The position numbers were made by a program, and so were the translations under genes. Below the pieces are notes generated by a model. The model saw nothing but the letters and a program-made list of their open reading frames with translations. It did not search any database and was not told where the DNA came from. A DNA stretch of 64,000 nucleotides from Scilla litardierei (taxonomy: Eukaryota > Streptophyta > Magnoliopsida > Asparagales > Asparagaceae). Shown here piece by piece: positions 31,899 through 42,757 of this stretch. The DNA lies in contig JAULAV010002518.1 in assembly GCA_030789695.1 (NCBI GenBank), positions 1-64,000 of the forward strand. Direction: 5' to 3'. Positions within the stretch are counted from its first letter, which is position 1. Every line of letters starts with the position of its first letter.

Positions 31899-34800
31899 AT
31901 GTCTATCTTTTCCTGGAATGTTCGGGGGCTTAATGCTTGTGCTCGTCGAAGGGACGTTCGGCATCACATTGGAAAATATAAAGCTTCGTTGGTGGGTTTA
32001 TTGGAGACGAAGGTTCGCGATCCCCAGGGTGATATTGTGTCCTCGTGCATACCCAAGGGGTGGGTGATGTTTCATAATTATGAGCATGCCCCTAAAGGGC
32101 GTATTTGGGTGGTGGCAGATCCGATGGTCTGGGGGTGCAAGGTCATATCTGCGTCAGTGCAACATGTCACCCTTGATTATGTTAACAGTGGTGGGTTCTC
32201 TGTCATCATATCCTTCGTGTATGTTTCCAACTTGGCCTCTGATAGACTTCGTCTTTGGGACTCGCTCCGCTCTGATCGCTCCGCTCTGATCGCTCTCTTG
32301 TTGGTGGTAAGGCTTGGGCGTTTTTGGGTGATTTCAATGTCACCAGATTTATTGGTGAGAAGGTGGGGGGAGAAGCCTCACCCCGGACATGCTAGCTGAC
32401 TGCAACCTTGCATTGAGGACTGCGGGTTGGATGACATTCGTTGTATTGTTGACCATCTTAGCTGGAGTAACTGCGCTACTGACGGCCCTCGTATTTCCTA
32501 TAGGCTTGATCGGGCCCTCGTGAATCCCGAATGGCTCGAGGTCCTTCCTGATGCCTATGCTTCCTATCTCCCTCCGGCTACTAGTGATCACTCTCCTCTC
32601 CTTATTCAAGTAATTCCTCCTCCCAATTCGGGCCCCAAGCCCTTTAGATTCTTTGGTCACTATTTCCAGGTGCTAGGATTCTACGCTCTCCTATTATCTA
32701 TTTGGCGAGGACATTATTCTGGTTCCCCTATGCTCAGACTCGTCTCCAAGCTTAAAGCCCTCAAGGCGGCCATCCGGGCATGGCCCCTAGCCCGAAGACC
32801 CTTTCCCCTTCCGATTCCATCAGGAGCGATATTTCTACTATTCATGAGGACGTCGACTTTCACTCTAGCCCGGCTCTCTTGTGCCACGAGCGTACCCTCA
32901 GACACCTCCTTGCTTCTAGCCTGGCGTGCAAGGAGAGACATGCTAGATAGAAGAGCCGTCAGTCTTGGCTCTCCCGGCGGACAGGAACACCAGGTTTTTC
33001 TATACTGCGGCCAAGGACCGAGCAGCTGGTAACAGTCTTCTGCACCTGATTGGGCCAGGGGACCCCGTTGCCATGATCGACTCCCTCCATGCTGATGTGG
33101 TTGATTACTTCACCTCTCTCTTCAACCAGGATTCGTATCCCTCCGCTTTTCCCGAGATTGTCCCCAAGCATATTCTTTCACCGGGTGCTTATGATTGGAT
33201 TGGAGGCCCTATTGGGGACCAGGAAATTAAGGAGGCTCTCTTCTCCTTGGATAAAGACAAATCCCCCGGTCCTGATGGTTTTCCTCCCCTCTTCTTCCAG
33301 GAGATGTGGGGTATTGTTAGTAAGGATGTTCTTCTGGCGGTGCGCTCCTTCTTTTCGTCGGGTTGTATTCTGAAGCAGCTTAACCCTTCTTTCCTCACTC
33401 TGATCCCCAAGATCCCCTCGGCTTCCTCCCTGGGGGACTATCGGCCCATATCCTGCAGCAATGTCATTTACAAGATCATCTCTAAGGTTCTTAGTAGGAG
33501 GATGGCGGCGGTCATCCCTGGACTCATTTCTTGGAACCAGTCGGCTTTCATCAAAGGGCGCCTGATCTCTGATTCCTCTCTCCTTGCCCATGAGCTTATC
33601 AGGGACTACTCTGCTTCTTTGGGTTCTAGGGCCTGTATCCAGCTGGATCTGTGTAAGGCCTTTGATAGTGTTAATCAAGGGTTTCTCTACTACTTCATGG
33701 GGCGCTTGGATTTCCTCCCACCTTCATTCACTGGGTCAAGGCTTGTGTGGACTCTCCCTCATTTTCTGTACTCGTCAATGGCTCACCGGCAGGTTTCTTT
33801 GGGAGCAACAGAGGGATTCGGCAGGGCGATCCCATGTCCCCCTTCCTTTTTGTGATTGTTATGGAGGCCTTCACTATCCTGATGGACACTGCCACTTCTT
33901 CCGGTGTCATCCGTCCCCCAAGAGAGGGATGCAGGGGATCCCATCGCATATTCTTTTTGCTGACGACATGCTTGTCTTTTGCAAGGCAGAGGAGTCCTCC
34001 TTTGTGGGCCTTGGCCATCTTCTGACATCTTTCCATCTTATGTCAGGCCTAGAGGTGAATAAAGGTAAGAGCAAGTTGTTGCTCAGTAAGGAGTGCAACA
34101 TTCATAGTGAGCTGTCCCTCCTTCTCGGTATCCCCCTCGAGGTTCCTCCTGTCAAATATCTGGGGCTTCTCCTTTCTGCCACTTATCCTGCAGCCAGGCT
34201 CTTCTCGGGGCTCGTTGATAAATGCAGGGCCAAGATCTCTTGCTGGTCCTCCAGGCTTCTGTCCACGGCAGGGCGCATTGAGCAGGGGCGCACGGTCATT
34301 CATGGGTTTGCTTTCTACTGGGTGTAGTCTTACTGCATCCCGGTTTCTGTTCTCGCCGGAATTGACCGTCTTTGCCGGGACTTCATCTGAGGGTCGAAGC
34401 TCCATCTTTGGAGGTGGGAGGACATGTGCCTTCTGTGGTCGGAGGGGGGATTGGTCTCTGCAGCCTCCGTGAGGTGGGTGTTGCCGCGGGGGTGACGCTT
34501 CTCTGGAGGCTTCTGCACTCTCCATCTCCTTGGGCCTCTTACATGCGCAGTGCTTATCTGAAGAGCACCCCCCTCTTCCAGTGTGTGCCCTCGGCGTTGG
34601 ACTCGGGGACTGGGAAGCATATACTTCGGTGTCGGGATTCGGTGTCTACTTGCTACCGTCGGGTTATTGGTGATGGCCGCTTCACTTCCTTTTGGTATGA
34701 TCCGTGGATTCCCTGTGGCCCTTTGGCTGACCTGTACTCCCCTCCTGGGCCCCTAAGATATCGCCGTGTTGCTGACTTTTGGGATGGTGTCACCTGGTCT

Positions 34801-35462
34801 CTCCCTGCTGAGCTTGCTCACATTGCTCCCTTGCTGGTTTCGGTTTCTATGTCGGATTGCCCTGAGGTCTGGGATTGGACCGCAGTTAGGGGTTGTTCCC
34901 TCCGCTACGTTTGGTCCTCTACGCGTCGTTGCTCCCTTGCTGACCGGCTTGCCCATGTAGTCGGGTTTTCTGGGCACACACCCAAGTTATCCCTCACACT
35001 CCTGAGGGCCCTCTCCGACCGCCTGCCCACCACCCAGCAGCTAGCTAGGCGTGGCATTTGGGAACAGTCTACTTGTGCTCTTTGCAGTATTTTTCCCGAG
35101 TTGTCTCGCCATATCTTCTTCCGCTGTGAGTTCAGCGCTTTTGTTTGGGAGGCCTGCCAGTTTCGTCTTGGCCTCCCTCTTGGCTCCAAGTCCATCATCG
35201 TTGAAGCTCCCGCGCTGAGACGGCAATTTGGAGCCAGGGGAAGACAACCCCCCGGGATAGGCTCTCCTTGATGGTCTTCTCTGCGATAGTTTGGCACATC
35301 TGGAGAGGCCGGAACAGCCGCATCTTCAGATCACTCAGGTCCCATGCGACAGCCCTTTTGGCTAGGATCTCTGTGGACATCTCGGATGCCCTGGTTGGTT
35401 GCATCCCAGATGATTTAGACCCTGTGGATTTTACCCTTTTTGAGAATTGGGGTTTCTTGTAG
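31899..35462 (+). pseudogene. LINE ORF2: endonuclease and reverse transcriptase, frameshifted
   Basis: ATG at 31899: SIFSWNVRGLN begins the apurinic-type endonuclease, with LLETKV (metal-binding Glu), then after a frame change SDHSPLL near 32585, its C-terminal motif. Reverse transcriptase: KDKSPGPDGFPPLFF (33255), SFLTLIPK, DYRPISC, QSAFIKGR, LDLCKAFDSV (33650, catalytic Asp), RQGDPMSPFLF in another frame, and FADDMLVFCK (33955, catalytic Asp pair) in a third. The zinc-binding region CALCSIFPELSRHIFFRC lies at 35075-35130, and IVWHIWRGRN is the usual C-terminal block. At least five frame changes; inactive. Confidence 0.85.
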
Positions 35463-35652
35463 GTCTTCTTTTTGTGCACCCTCCCCAGCATAGGTTTCCC
35501 CCCTTTTTGTTCTCGGCTGTCGCCTGGTAGGTCTTGCGCGAGGTGACTGCTTCCCAGCATCTCCCTCGTCTGGCCTACTTGTTGGCTCCGCCTTGATGTA
35601 GACATTGTTCATATCAATACATACACACTTACTTTTCATATAATATATATAT

Positions 35653-38290
35653 CTATCTATTATACATTTGACAGTGATTTTTGAATCCTAGGGCTGACTA
35701 GGATAAGCTGACTAGGAAAAAGGGGTTGATAGAAAGACGGCTAGGATTAATTCAGATGGAATGAACGGTTGGGATTACTTTCAGATGAATGTTTTGTATT
35801 TTTAACATTATTAATCTTTTTTTCAACAGCCTCGAAGACAGCAACACGTTTTGGAAAAGTAAACAAAACTTTTTTTGAAGAAAGCACAAGTCCAGGCTTT
35901 TTGGGGAGAGCTTCCCAAAACTCGGCTTTTACTCTTCCCCAAAATAGAGCAAACGTCATTTCCCAAGCAACGCAGAAATCTCTCCCCAAAATAGAGCAAA
36001 CATCAGTTCCCAATCAACGCAGCAATCTATCGGCATCGCAAGCAAGCAACACCTGAGCCCTTTGAGAAGTAATCTCGCAAGCAATAGGCATCATCACTTG
36101 AACCATAGGAGAAGGAATCGAAAGCAATGTAGCAATCTCGCAAACATCATTTCCTGATCCCTTGGAGAAGGAATCGCCTGAGCTCTTTCATCTCACAATG
36201 CAGCAATCTCGCAATGCAAGCAAGAGGTACATATCATTCTTCTTTCACTGCAACGCAGCAATCTCGCAAACATCATTTCCTGAGCCCTTGGAGAAAGCAA
36301 CTGTGTGTTCTTTGATGAAGGCAAAGGTATTTGTACTTCCCCTGAAATAAAAAACCAATTTTTTAATTAAAATTATGAAAATAGACAGGTTTACCCGCTT
36401 TTTTCTTTTGGAACGTCGATCTCTTTGTAGGCCCAATGTAATTTTGATCTCCGGTGCCATCCCTATCCATCTTCAACTTTTACTGGTGCTGCTGATGGCA
36501 GAGGCATGTTTGCTTCCGATTTGAAGGCCAGGCTGCATTTGTTTGGATTGGATTGAACTCAACAGTTTGATATTAGCAATTTGTTTGGATTAGAATGAAC
36601 TCAGAAGTTCAAAAGGCCCGGCTCAAGTTTGAACTCAGGAGATATTTGCTTCCCATTTTAAAGTTAGTATCAGCAGTTTGAACTCAATTGAAGGTATATT
36701 TTAAAGTTTTCTATATTCTCTTACATCCATCTTCTCTTAAGATTTGATCTGAGTTTTTGATATTAACTTAGTGCAATTTTCTGGATTGTTCTATTGTGGT
36801 TTCTAGTTTAACCCGTTGTGTGCACACCACATGTTTGTTGTAATGCGAAGGTAAACATAAAATTGATTTTCAAGACACACACATAGAAGAAAAAGAATGC
36901 CAATCTTTGCACCAATAGGAACTATAGGTTCAATGTTTTTGTTCATATTCAATACCCTGATGCATATCTAATCTACGAGGATAAGTACTAGGTTCATGTA
37001 CATTAACAGGATGCAATATGTTGGTTCTATTATATAATCTTCGAGGGTGAGTCCTTATTTGTACTCCATTATTGAACTTACATATATTATTTTCTTGCCA
37101 CTTGCTGGGGACTTTTTATGTGTTTATTTTGTTGTCGTTACTTACTTATTTTGGCAGTGAATAAGTTCAGTTTTTGTTTGAATGTCAATAAGCCATTATA
37201 TCCATTGCTATTGAAGATTGTAATCATTTATAAGATGCATGGGAACACATATTTCTCAACATTGCTATTGAATAAGTTCAGTTTTTGTTTGAATGAACTT
37301 ACAAGATGCATGAGGTTGATATTTCTCAAAGCAGGCTTTAGCCAAGATATATGAGCTTTTGACACTGATCTAACCATGTGAAATATCATCACCGATGCTT
37401 TTGTTTATGTGTACAATGGAAAATATCATCACCAGAGTATATATGGTATGTGTACTCCAAAAATTTAACAGTTTAAAACAATCACCTTCTGGCATTTAAT
37501 AGTAGTTGATTTTTTAATGGCATGATGTGATTGTTCCTGAGATTGTCACTCATATCTGATGTTTAATTACAAAGCCACATATTATTATTTTCTGGGGTGC
37601 ATATTTTATAGACAGATATGCAACAAGAATAAATTGAGGTTTAACATTGGTGCATATATGTTGATACTTAATTATTTCGATCAGTTTGGAATTAGCAGAC
37701 TGGAATTCCTCATATATCCCATGGTTAGATATGGTATTGTATGTATATATCCCATGGTTAGATATCGTATGTGTACTATGGGAAATATCTAACCATGAGA
37801 ACTACATGAGCTTTAGCCAGAAGGTGACGAAGAACCCTCCAATATATTGCTATCTCTTGCTAACACATAAATTGGTTGAGATGACCCATATGATCACATG
37901 GCTGCTATTTTCTTTTCAACTAGGTCTTTGCATCTTAAGCTTCTCTACTTTCTTTGTGGGCATCATAATCGAATTAGTTTTCTGCTGAGAAGTTGAGCTG
38001 CTTGCTTTGTTTGCTCTGCCATTGATCCTCATCACTGGAGCTACATACTCTGGCTAAAAGAATGCACTATCAGTATTGAGAGTGAAATATTTATTTGAGG
38101 CAACAACAATAGTCGAGCAGGTACACATGTCTAGCCGACACTCAAAATACAGACAATATGGAGTAGGTATAGAGAAACAAATAATTGAAATACTTCATAT
38201 GTGAAACTAAATACAGTATATGCAACTCAAAAAATTTAGGAGCAAATATAAAGTACAATGACATGTTAAGGCCACCATCGCCAGATACCA
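35653..38290. other. Helitron interior, left part, nothing coding recognised
   Basis: AT-rich. Between 36060 and 36310 the phrase CAATCTCGCAA and CTTGGAGAA recur several times (degenerate short repeats around GCAAGCAA / GCAGCAATCTCGCAA). Further on are intron-like stretches with no open frame worth calling. Confidence 0.35.
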
Positions 38291-38339
38291 TAAATCTTGA
38301 ATATGTTCTATGGTACTAAACCATAAATCTTGAATATGT

Positions 38340-38598
38340 TCTGTCGGTGAGAAGCTGCAGAGGTTAGTGAAGGGGTTCAAGGGTGCAGAGGTTAGTGAAA
38401 GCCTCAGATGTTCCGTACAGAGAGGAGGAGGAGTTTGAGATGGATATTGGGTTGCCAACTGAGGTGCACCAAGTTGGTCACATAGGATGGGATGGCTCTA
38501 AAAATACAGTTCCAGGGCTCATGGCATTCCATTCTTCTCTCTTTCATGGGCAGTTTGAGCTTGCAGTTGCTGCACAGACTAATACTGCATCTACTTAA
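38340..38598 (+). pseudogene. Captured fragment of a CRIB-domain (RIC-type) ROP effector gene
   Basis: The frame from about 38380 reads YREEEEFEMDIGLPTEVHQV then GHIGWDGS: acidic run followed by the CRIB consensus (I-x-x-P-T-x-x-x-H/Q-V-x-H-I-G-W-D-G), which binds active ROP/RAC GTPases in plants. Upstream in another frame is EKLQRLVKGFKG, resembling the segment before the CRIB motif in RIC proteins; a 15-base repeat (GCAGAGGTTAGTGAA at about 38356 and 38386) shows that a small duplication broke the frame. It ends with TAA at 38596-38598. No complete gene is present, so this is a transduplicated piece. Confidence 0.65.
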
Positions 38599-40224
38599 AT
38601 TTTATTTTCACTGGTTGCATGTATTTTCTTGACTTTTGATGAGGATTTGTGAACTGTATAGAACTGGTCTCAATGTCACCTGTATTCCTCTTTGAATACC
38701 ATTTTCTTGAAATTCGAGATATGTTCTCAGCCGGGTGAGAATATCCAAGAAATATTAATTTGAGTTTGCAGGTAATTCGGACCCCCTTACGCCTGCAGAT
38801 CATATGTTCTCAAAGCAAGCATCGGCTTTGAATTTGAATTTGCAGGTAACTTGGACCCAAATCCCACATATGTAGATCATATGTTCTCGCTGCCCACGAT
38901 AGCTCAATATTATAGATGGATTTTTTTCCAAAACTGGACGAGCTCTCAACGGTCAATAGAATGAGGACAACAATCAAAAGCTGGACAAGTACAAGATCCA
39001 TCATGTGCTTCGGATGAAGTAATGTCAATCTCTATCTCTAAAATGGTTGATGCTTATCTCTGTTCTTCTTGAGCTCTCGATATCTATTCTCTTTCTCTTA
39101 GTTGTAGAATTTGATGTAAGGAATCTGCTCATCAGCAACACGAATGACTCGAGCTCTGTTCTCTTTGATGACGAGTCTGGCCTTTGTCCGCAACCTCAAC
39201 CATCTTTCATGTCGATCACATGGTCTCATTGGTAGGCAATTGTACATGAATACTGCCATAAGGGTTTCTGCTATCAATTATTTTGAATTGCATTTCGCTT
39301 ATATGGTTAAATAAAATTTGGTGGTGTGTCCCCATCCTATTTGAATCTTCTTTTATTCTTTTTATATTCTTTTTGCTCATATGTTGCATGTTGGATTTTT
39401 GCAGGTTGGATCATATGTTATAGGTTGAAATTTGGTTACAGGTGGGATTTTTTCATGTTTTCAATGTTATAACTAATGCAATTAGCTACTTGAAAATGTG
39501 TGGTACGTGACACTATGCAGTTTACGTACATATCATTGTTTTTCTTCCCATAGTCCCTCCCTTTGCACACTGTTAAAAATGTGCATTTTGAAAAGTGTTT
39601 GCTATTGCATACAATTTATGTGTTTGCTAATGTCTATGGATTCTTTGTTGATTATGGATTTTATGTTGCTTATGATTGCTTTTGAGTTCTGTGTCTGCTA
39701 ATGACTACAAATTCTCTGCTACATATGAGTTCTATCTGCCATTGTCTACATGTTCTCTGATACCTATGGGTTCCATGTCTCCTAAAGTGATTTCATTTTT
39801 GTATGACAATCCGGACATAATTGATATTTATGCTCTAGCTAGCTAGAGTGGAAATGTTAGAATTAGAACATGTGTTAAGTATAAACAATGTTTTGATACA
39901 ATGTATTACATGCTATGCCTATCGTAATTAGTGACATGCATGGTAGATCAAAATTTGTTGCATGTGTAACCGTCTTACTATAACTAAGACACGGATGGAA
40001 GAAGGCTAATCACTTACTTCTTCGTTATTTTCTCTCTTCTAACATGTTACATTGTGAGAAATATATGTTATTCGATATATTACTATGATATGAAGTTTGC
40101 TTTTGGGCCCATATTATGAGACATCACACATGTCGTTCAGTTAATTATCTGCTTTTTAGGCTTCACCCTTTGCATAACTAATATGATCAACTGGTTGTCA
40201 TGCCTTACTATCTGTGTGATGCAG

Positions 40225-40430
40225 GTTGGGGGCATCATGTATACTTTAGCATGATGGCTGATACTCAAAGAAATGGCCAGGTACAACCGGCTACACTGAA
40301 CCATCTTGCTCTTAATTCGAGGCCAATGGAGAAGGAGGTTGTTTCTGTTCCTATTGATCATCATAATCACTTCAGTATGAGAGACTCCAGTCAGATTCTA
40401 GACGCCATGGAGTCATGTGGAAGATACTAA
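40225..40430 (+). pseudogene. Exon-like fragment of unknown gene, Helitron interior
   Basis: A pyrimidine-rich stretch ending TGTGATGCAG (40224) looks like a splice acceptor; the open frame after it contains MMADTQRNGQVQPATLNHLA and SQILDAMESCGRY, then TAA at 40428-40430. Composition and codon look are like a real terminal exon. I do not recognise the family. A second exon-like stretch (about 39105-39232, with VLFDDESGLCPQPQPSFMS) ends at a possible GT donor. Confidence 0.4.
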
Positions 40431-40856
40431 TTTCACTGCCACTTGCTTTGTGTAACATACAAATCTCATATATCATATCTGTGTAAATAAGTAACCACTC
40501 GATGACTTTTTGGTTAGCGACTTGATTGTTTTCTTTGTTTCTATGTAACATTGAAATTCCTTTACACATTGAGATAGTCCTAGAGCATGTTATGCATCAT
40601 ATGTTTCGTTGTAGCTATTTTGGATCAGTTTATTTGTAATATATTTAGTTACAAAATTGCAGCTTCAAGTTTTATTTTTAAAAAATGCGGTAATATGTTA
40701 GGTTGGATTGTGTTCTAAGATTTTCACTGAGTTACTAAATTGGGCCGGCATGGGCTAGCCCAAGCAGTGATGCACCGCCCACTGTTGGGAACTTTGTTCA
40801 TGGCGATGTGGCATGTTATTTATGTAGGTACGACCCAAAAGTGTATACGTGGCAGG

Positions 40857-40956
40857 CATAGGGCTCCCCAACGACTTTGGATGCCATTATTGAATCTCCT
40901 TGGTTCCATAGGGCTCCCCAACGACTTTGGATGCCATTATTGAATCTCCTCGGTTC
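40857..40956. repeat. 50-bp tandem duplication in an exon-like stretch
   Basis: CATAGGGCTCCCCAACGACT... occurs at 40857-40906 and again at 40907-40956 with one difference. One frame reads PTTLDAIIESPRFFWGSSIS up to AG|GTAAAA at about 40979, which looks like an exon with a splice donor. Source gene unknown. Confidence 0.6.
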
Positions 40957-41280
40957 TTCTGGGGGTCATCCATCTCAAGGGTAAAATTTTCTCTCTCGAG
41001 TCTCAATGTTAAATGTGAACCAGCATTGCCCTACTACATGTTAAACGCTTACACATAAAATACACCTCCGGTGAGCTCACCGCCATCTACCACATGGTCC
41101 TCCTCTTGGGGTGTAAACGGAACGATTAAATTTTTTTAAGCTTAATCTCACGGGACCTACTTACAAGCTAACTGCTTAATCACCCTAATTATTATTGAGT
41201 AATGTTTTTGAGCTTAAGTAGGTCAAAAGCCCTTTTCTCTCTCTTATCTCAATGTCATGACTCCTTCCTAAACTTCTTCC

Positions 41281-42023
41281 ATAACTCGTGGGCACGGTTC
41301 ATTTAAGATTTTCAACCGCGAAATATTTGTTCCATAAAAAATTATTTCCACAGCAAATACATAAAATAACGCTAAATTAGCATAAAAATATTTGGCGACA
41401 AGGGCGCATTTGGCGTGGGCGTCTTCGGCGTGGAACAATAAATTCAGCGCAGGTGCCTTCGACACGGAACAATAAATTCGACTCAGAACAACAAATTAGC
41501 GTAAAAACATTTAGCAGCACGTGCATCTTCGCCACGGAACAACAAATTCGGTGCAGTCGTCTTCGATACGGAACAACAAATTCGCATAGAACTACAAATT
41601 CGGCACGAAACAACAAATTATCGTAAAAAATTTTGCGGGCGCCTTCGGCGCGGAACGACAAATTCACGTAGAACAACAAATTTGGCTCGGAACAACAACT
41701 TACGTTAAAAAATTTTGTTGGTGCGCTGCAGGCGCTCGCGCTGCAGCTAAATTTTTTAGGCTAATTTGTTGTTTTGCGTCGAAGTTGTTGTTCTGTGTGA
41801 ATGTGTTCTTCCACGCCGAAGGCGTTCCCGCCGAATTTATTGTTCTACACCGAATTTGTTGTTCTGCACCAAAGGCGTGCACGCCGAAGGCGCCTGTGTC
41901 GCTAAATATTTTTACGCTAATTTGTTGTTCTTTTAAATTTTGGCTGTGGAAATAATTTTTGGGGGAACAAAGATTTTGCGAGGGAAAATATTAAATGAAC
42001 CGTGCCTGAGGGCATGGGTTATG
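41281..42023. repeat. Large imperfect inverted repeat at the Helitron 3' end
   Basis: The left arm begins ATAACTCGTGGGCACGGTTC and the right arm ends with the inverse, GAACCGTGCC...GGGTTATG. Both arms carry arrays of GGCGCGGAACAACAAATTCG-like units (about 41400-41690) and their inverse AATTTGTTGTTCTG (about 41750-41930). Thus two Helitron-type 3' ends face in opposite directions; only the right one has CTAG and a clear hairpin. Confidence 0.75.
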
Positions 42024-42028
42024 ACTAG

Positions 42029-42757
42029 TATATATATGTGTGTGTGTGTGTATGTGTGTGTGTGTGTGTGATGTTGCTTTTACTTCATTGTTGCTTCACA
42101 CTTTGTCACATTGTTTATGTTAATTGTGTGAAAATTGTGAAATTGTCTCTTTTTGTATGCTATATCATATACATGATGTGATGTGAGACGTTTTTCTCAT
42201 TTGGTTTGTAATGTTGATTTTGGATTCTCGTTCCTTTAGTCAACTAAGATTTCTTGTGTTTTATGAGTTTTTGGTATACATATCAATGAGATGCCCCTTC
42301 GTGATTAGTTTTTTTCTCCGATTATATGTTGGCATTACATTTGATATATATCCTATCTTTAGACTCTCATGATTGTTTTAGTACTTATTTAGCACTATTG
42401 TTGTTGTTATTTTACTCCCACTTTTTTGGATAATGCCAATGGAGAAGAGAAATAAACATATCATAACATATGTGTTAAGTAAATTCTAATTCTAAACTTG
42501 AATCTAAGATTGAAGTTGCCTTAGATTCAGGGGAGTAAGATATAATGAACTTGGATTATAAAATCATAGATTTCAAGATTTCATGAAAATTATTTCGTTC
42601 ATTCATATCTTACATACTTGCTTCATTTGATCCATAGATGCCCTTATATACATTGACTAACTTGATTGGCATCTATGTAGGGGGAGTACGTTTTCTTTAA
42701 GTACAATTATTTATCTTTTTGTTTATATTTGCTTGTCATCATTAAAAAGGGGGAGAA
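42029..42757 (+). other. End of copia A internal region, with microsatellite and polypurine tract
   Basis: Starts with a TA/TG microsatellite (42029-42070), then AT-rich sequence without open frames, the stretch GTAGGGGGAGTACG near 42678, and the polypurine tract AAAAAGGGGGAGAA at 42744-42757 directly before the LTR TG. This completes copia A after the LINE and Helitron. Confidence 0.8.

Larger units (their letters stand above)
29650..35650 (+). mobile_element. Plant L1 LINE, nearly full length, degenerate
   Basis: About 6 kb with ORF1 (DUF4283 and CCHC knuckle) and ORF2 (APE endonuclease, reverse transcriptase, zinc-binding C-terminus) in the right order and orientation. It ends in a short 3' untranslated region (35463-35640) and TA-rich sequence; no clean poly(A) or target-site duplication could be separated from the TA repeats around it. 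Both ORFs have several frameshifts. A 5' fragment of a related LINE lies on the minus strand at 596-1864. Confidence 0.85.
35652..42028 (+). mobile_element. Probable Helitron with captured host gene pieces
   Basis: The right end has a GC stem-loop (arms CCGTGCC and GGCATGG, one G-T pair) at 42000-42017, seven bases, then CTAG at 42025-42028 and a flanking T: the plant Helitron 3' signature. A candidate 5' end, A|TCTATCTATTATAC, lies at 35650-35664 next to the LINE; this end is the weak point. The interior has no Rep/helicase sequence and holds scattered exon-like pieces (38340-38598, about 39100-39232, 40225-40430, 40857-40979), as expected for a non-autonomous gene-capturing Helitron. Confidence 0.5.
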
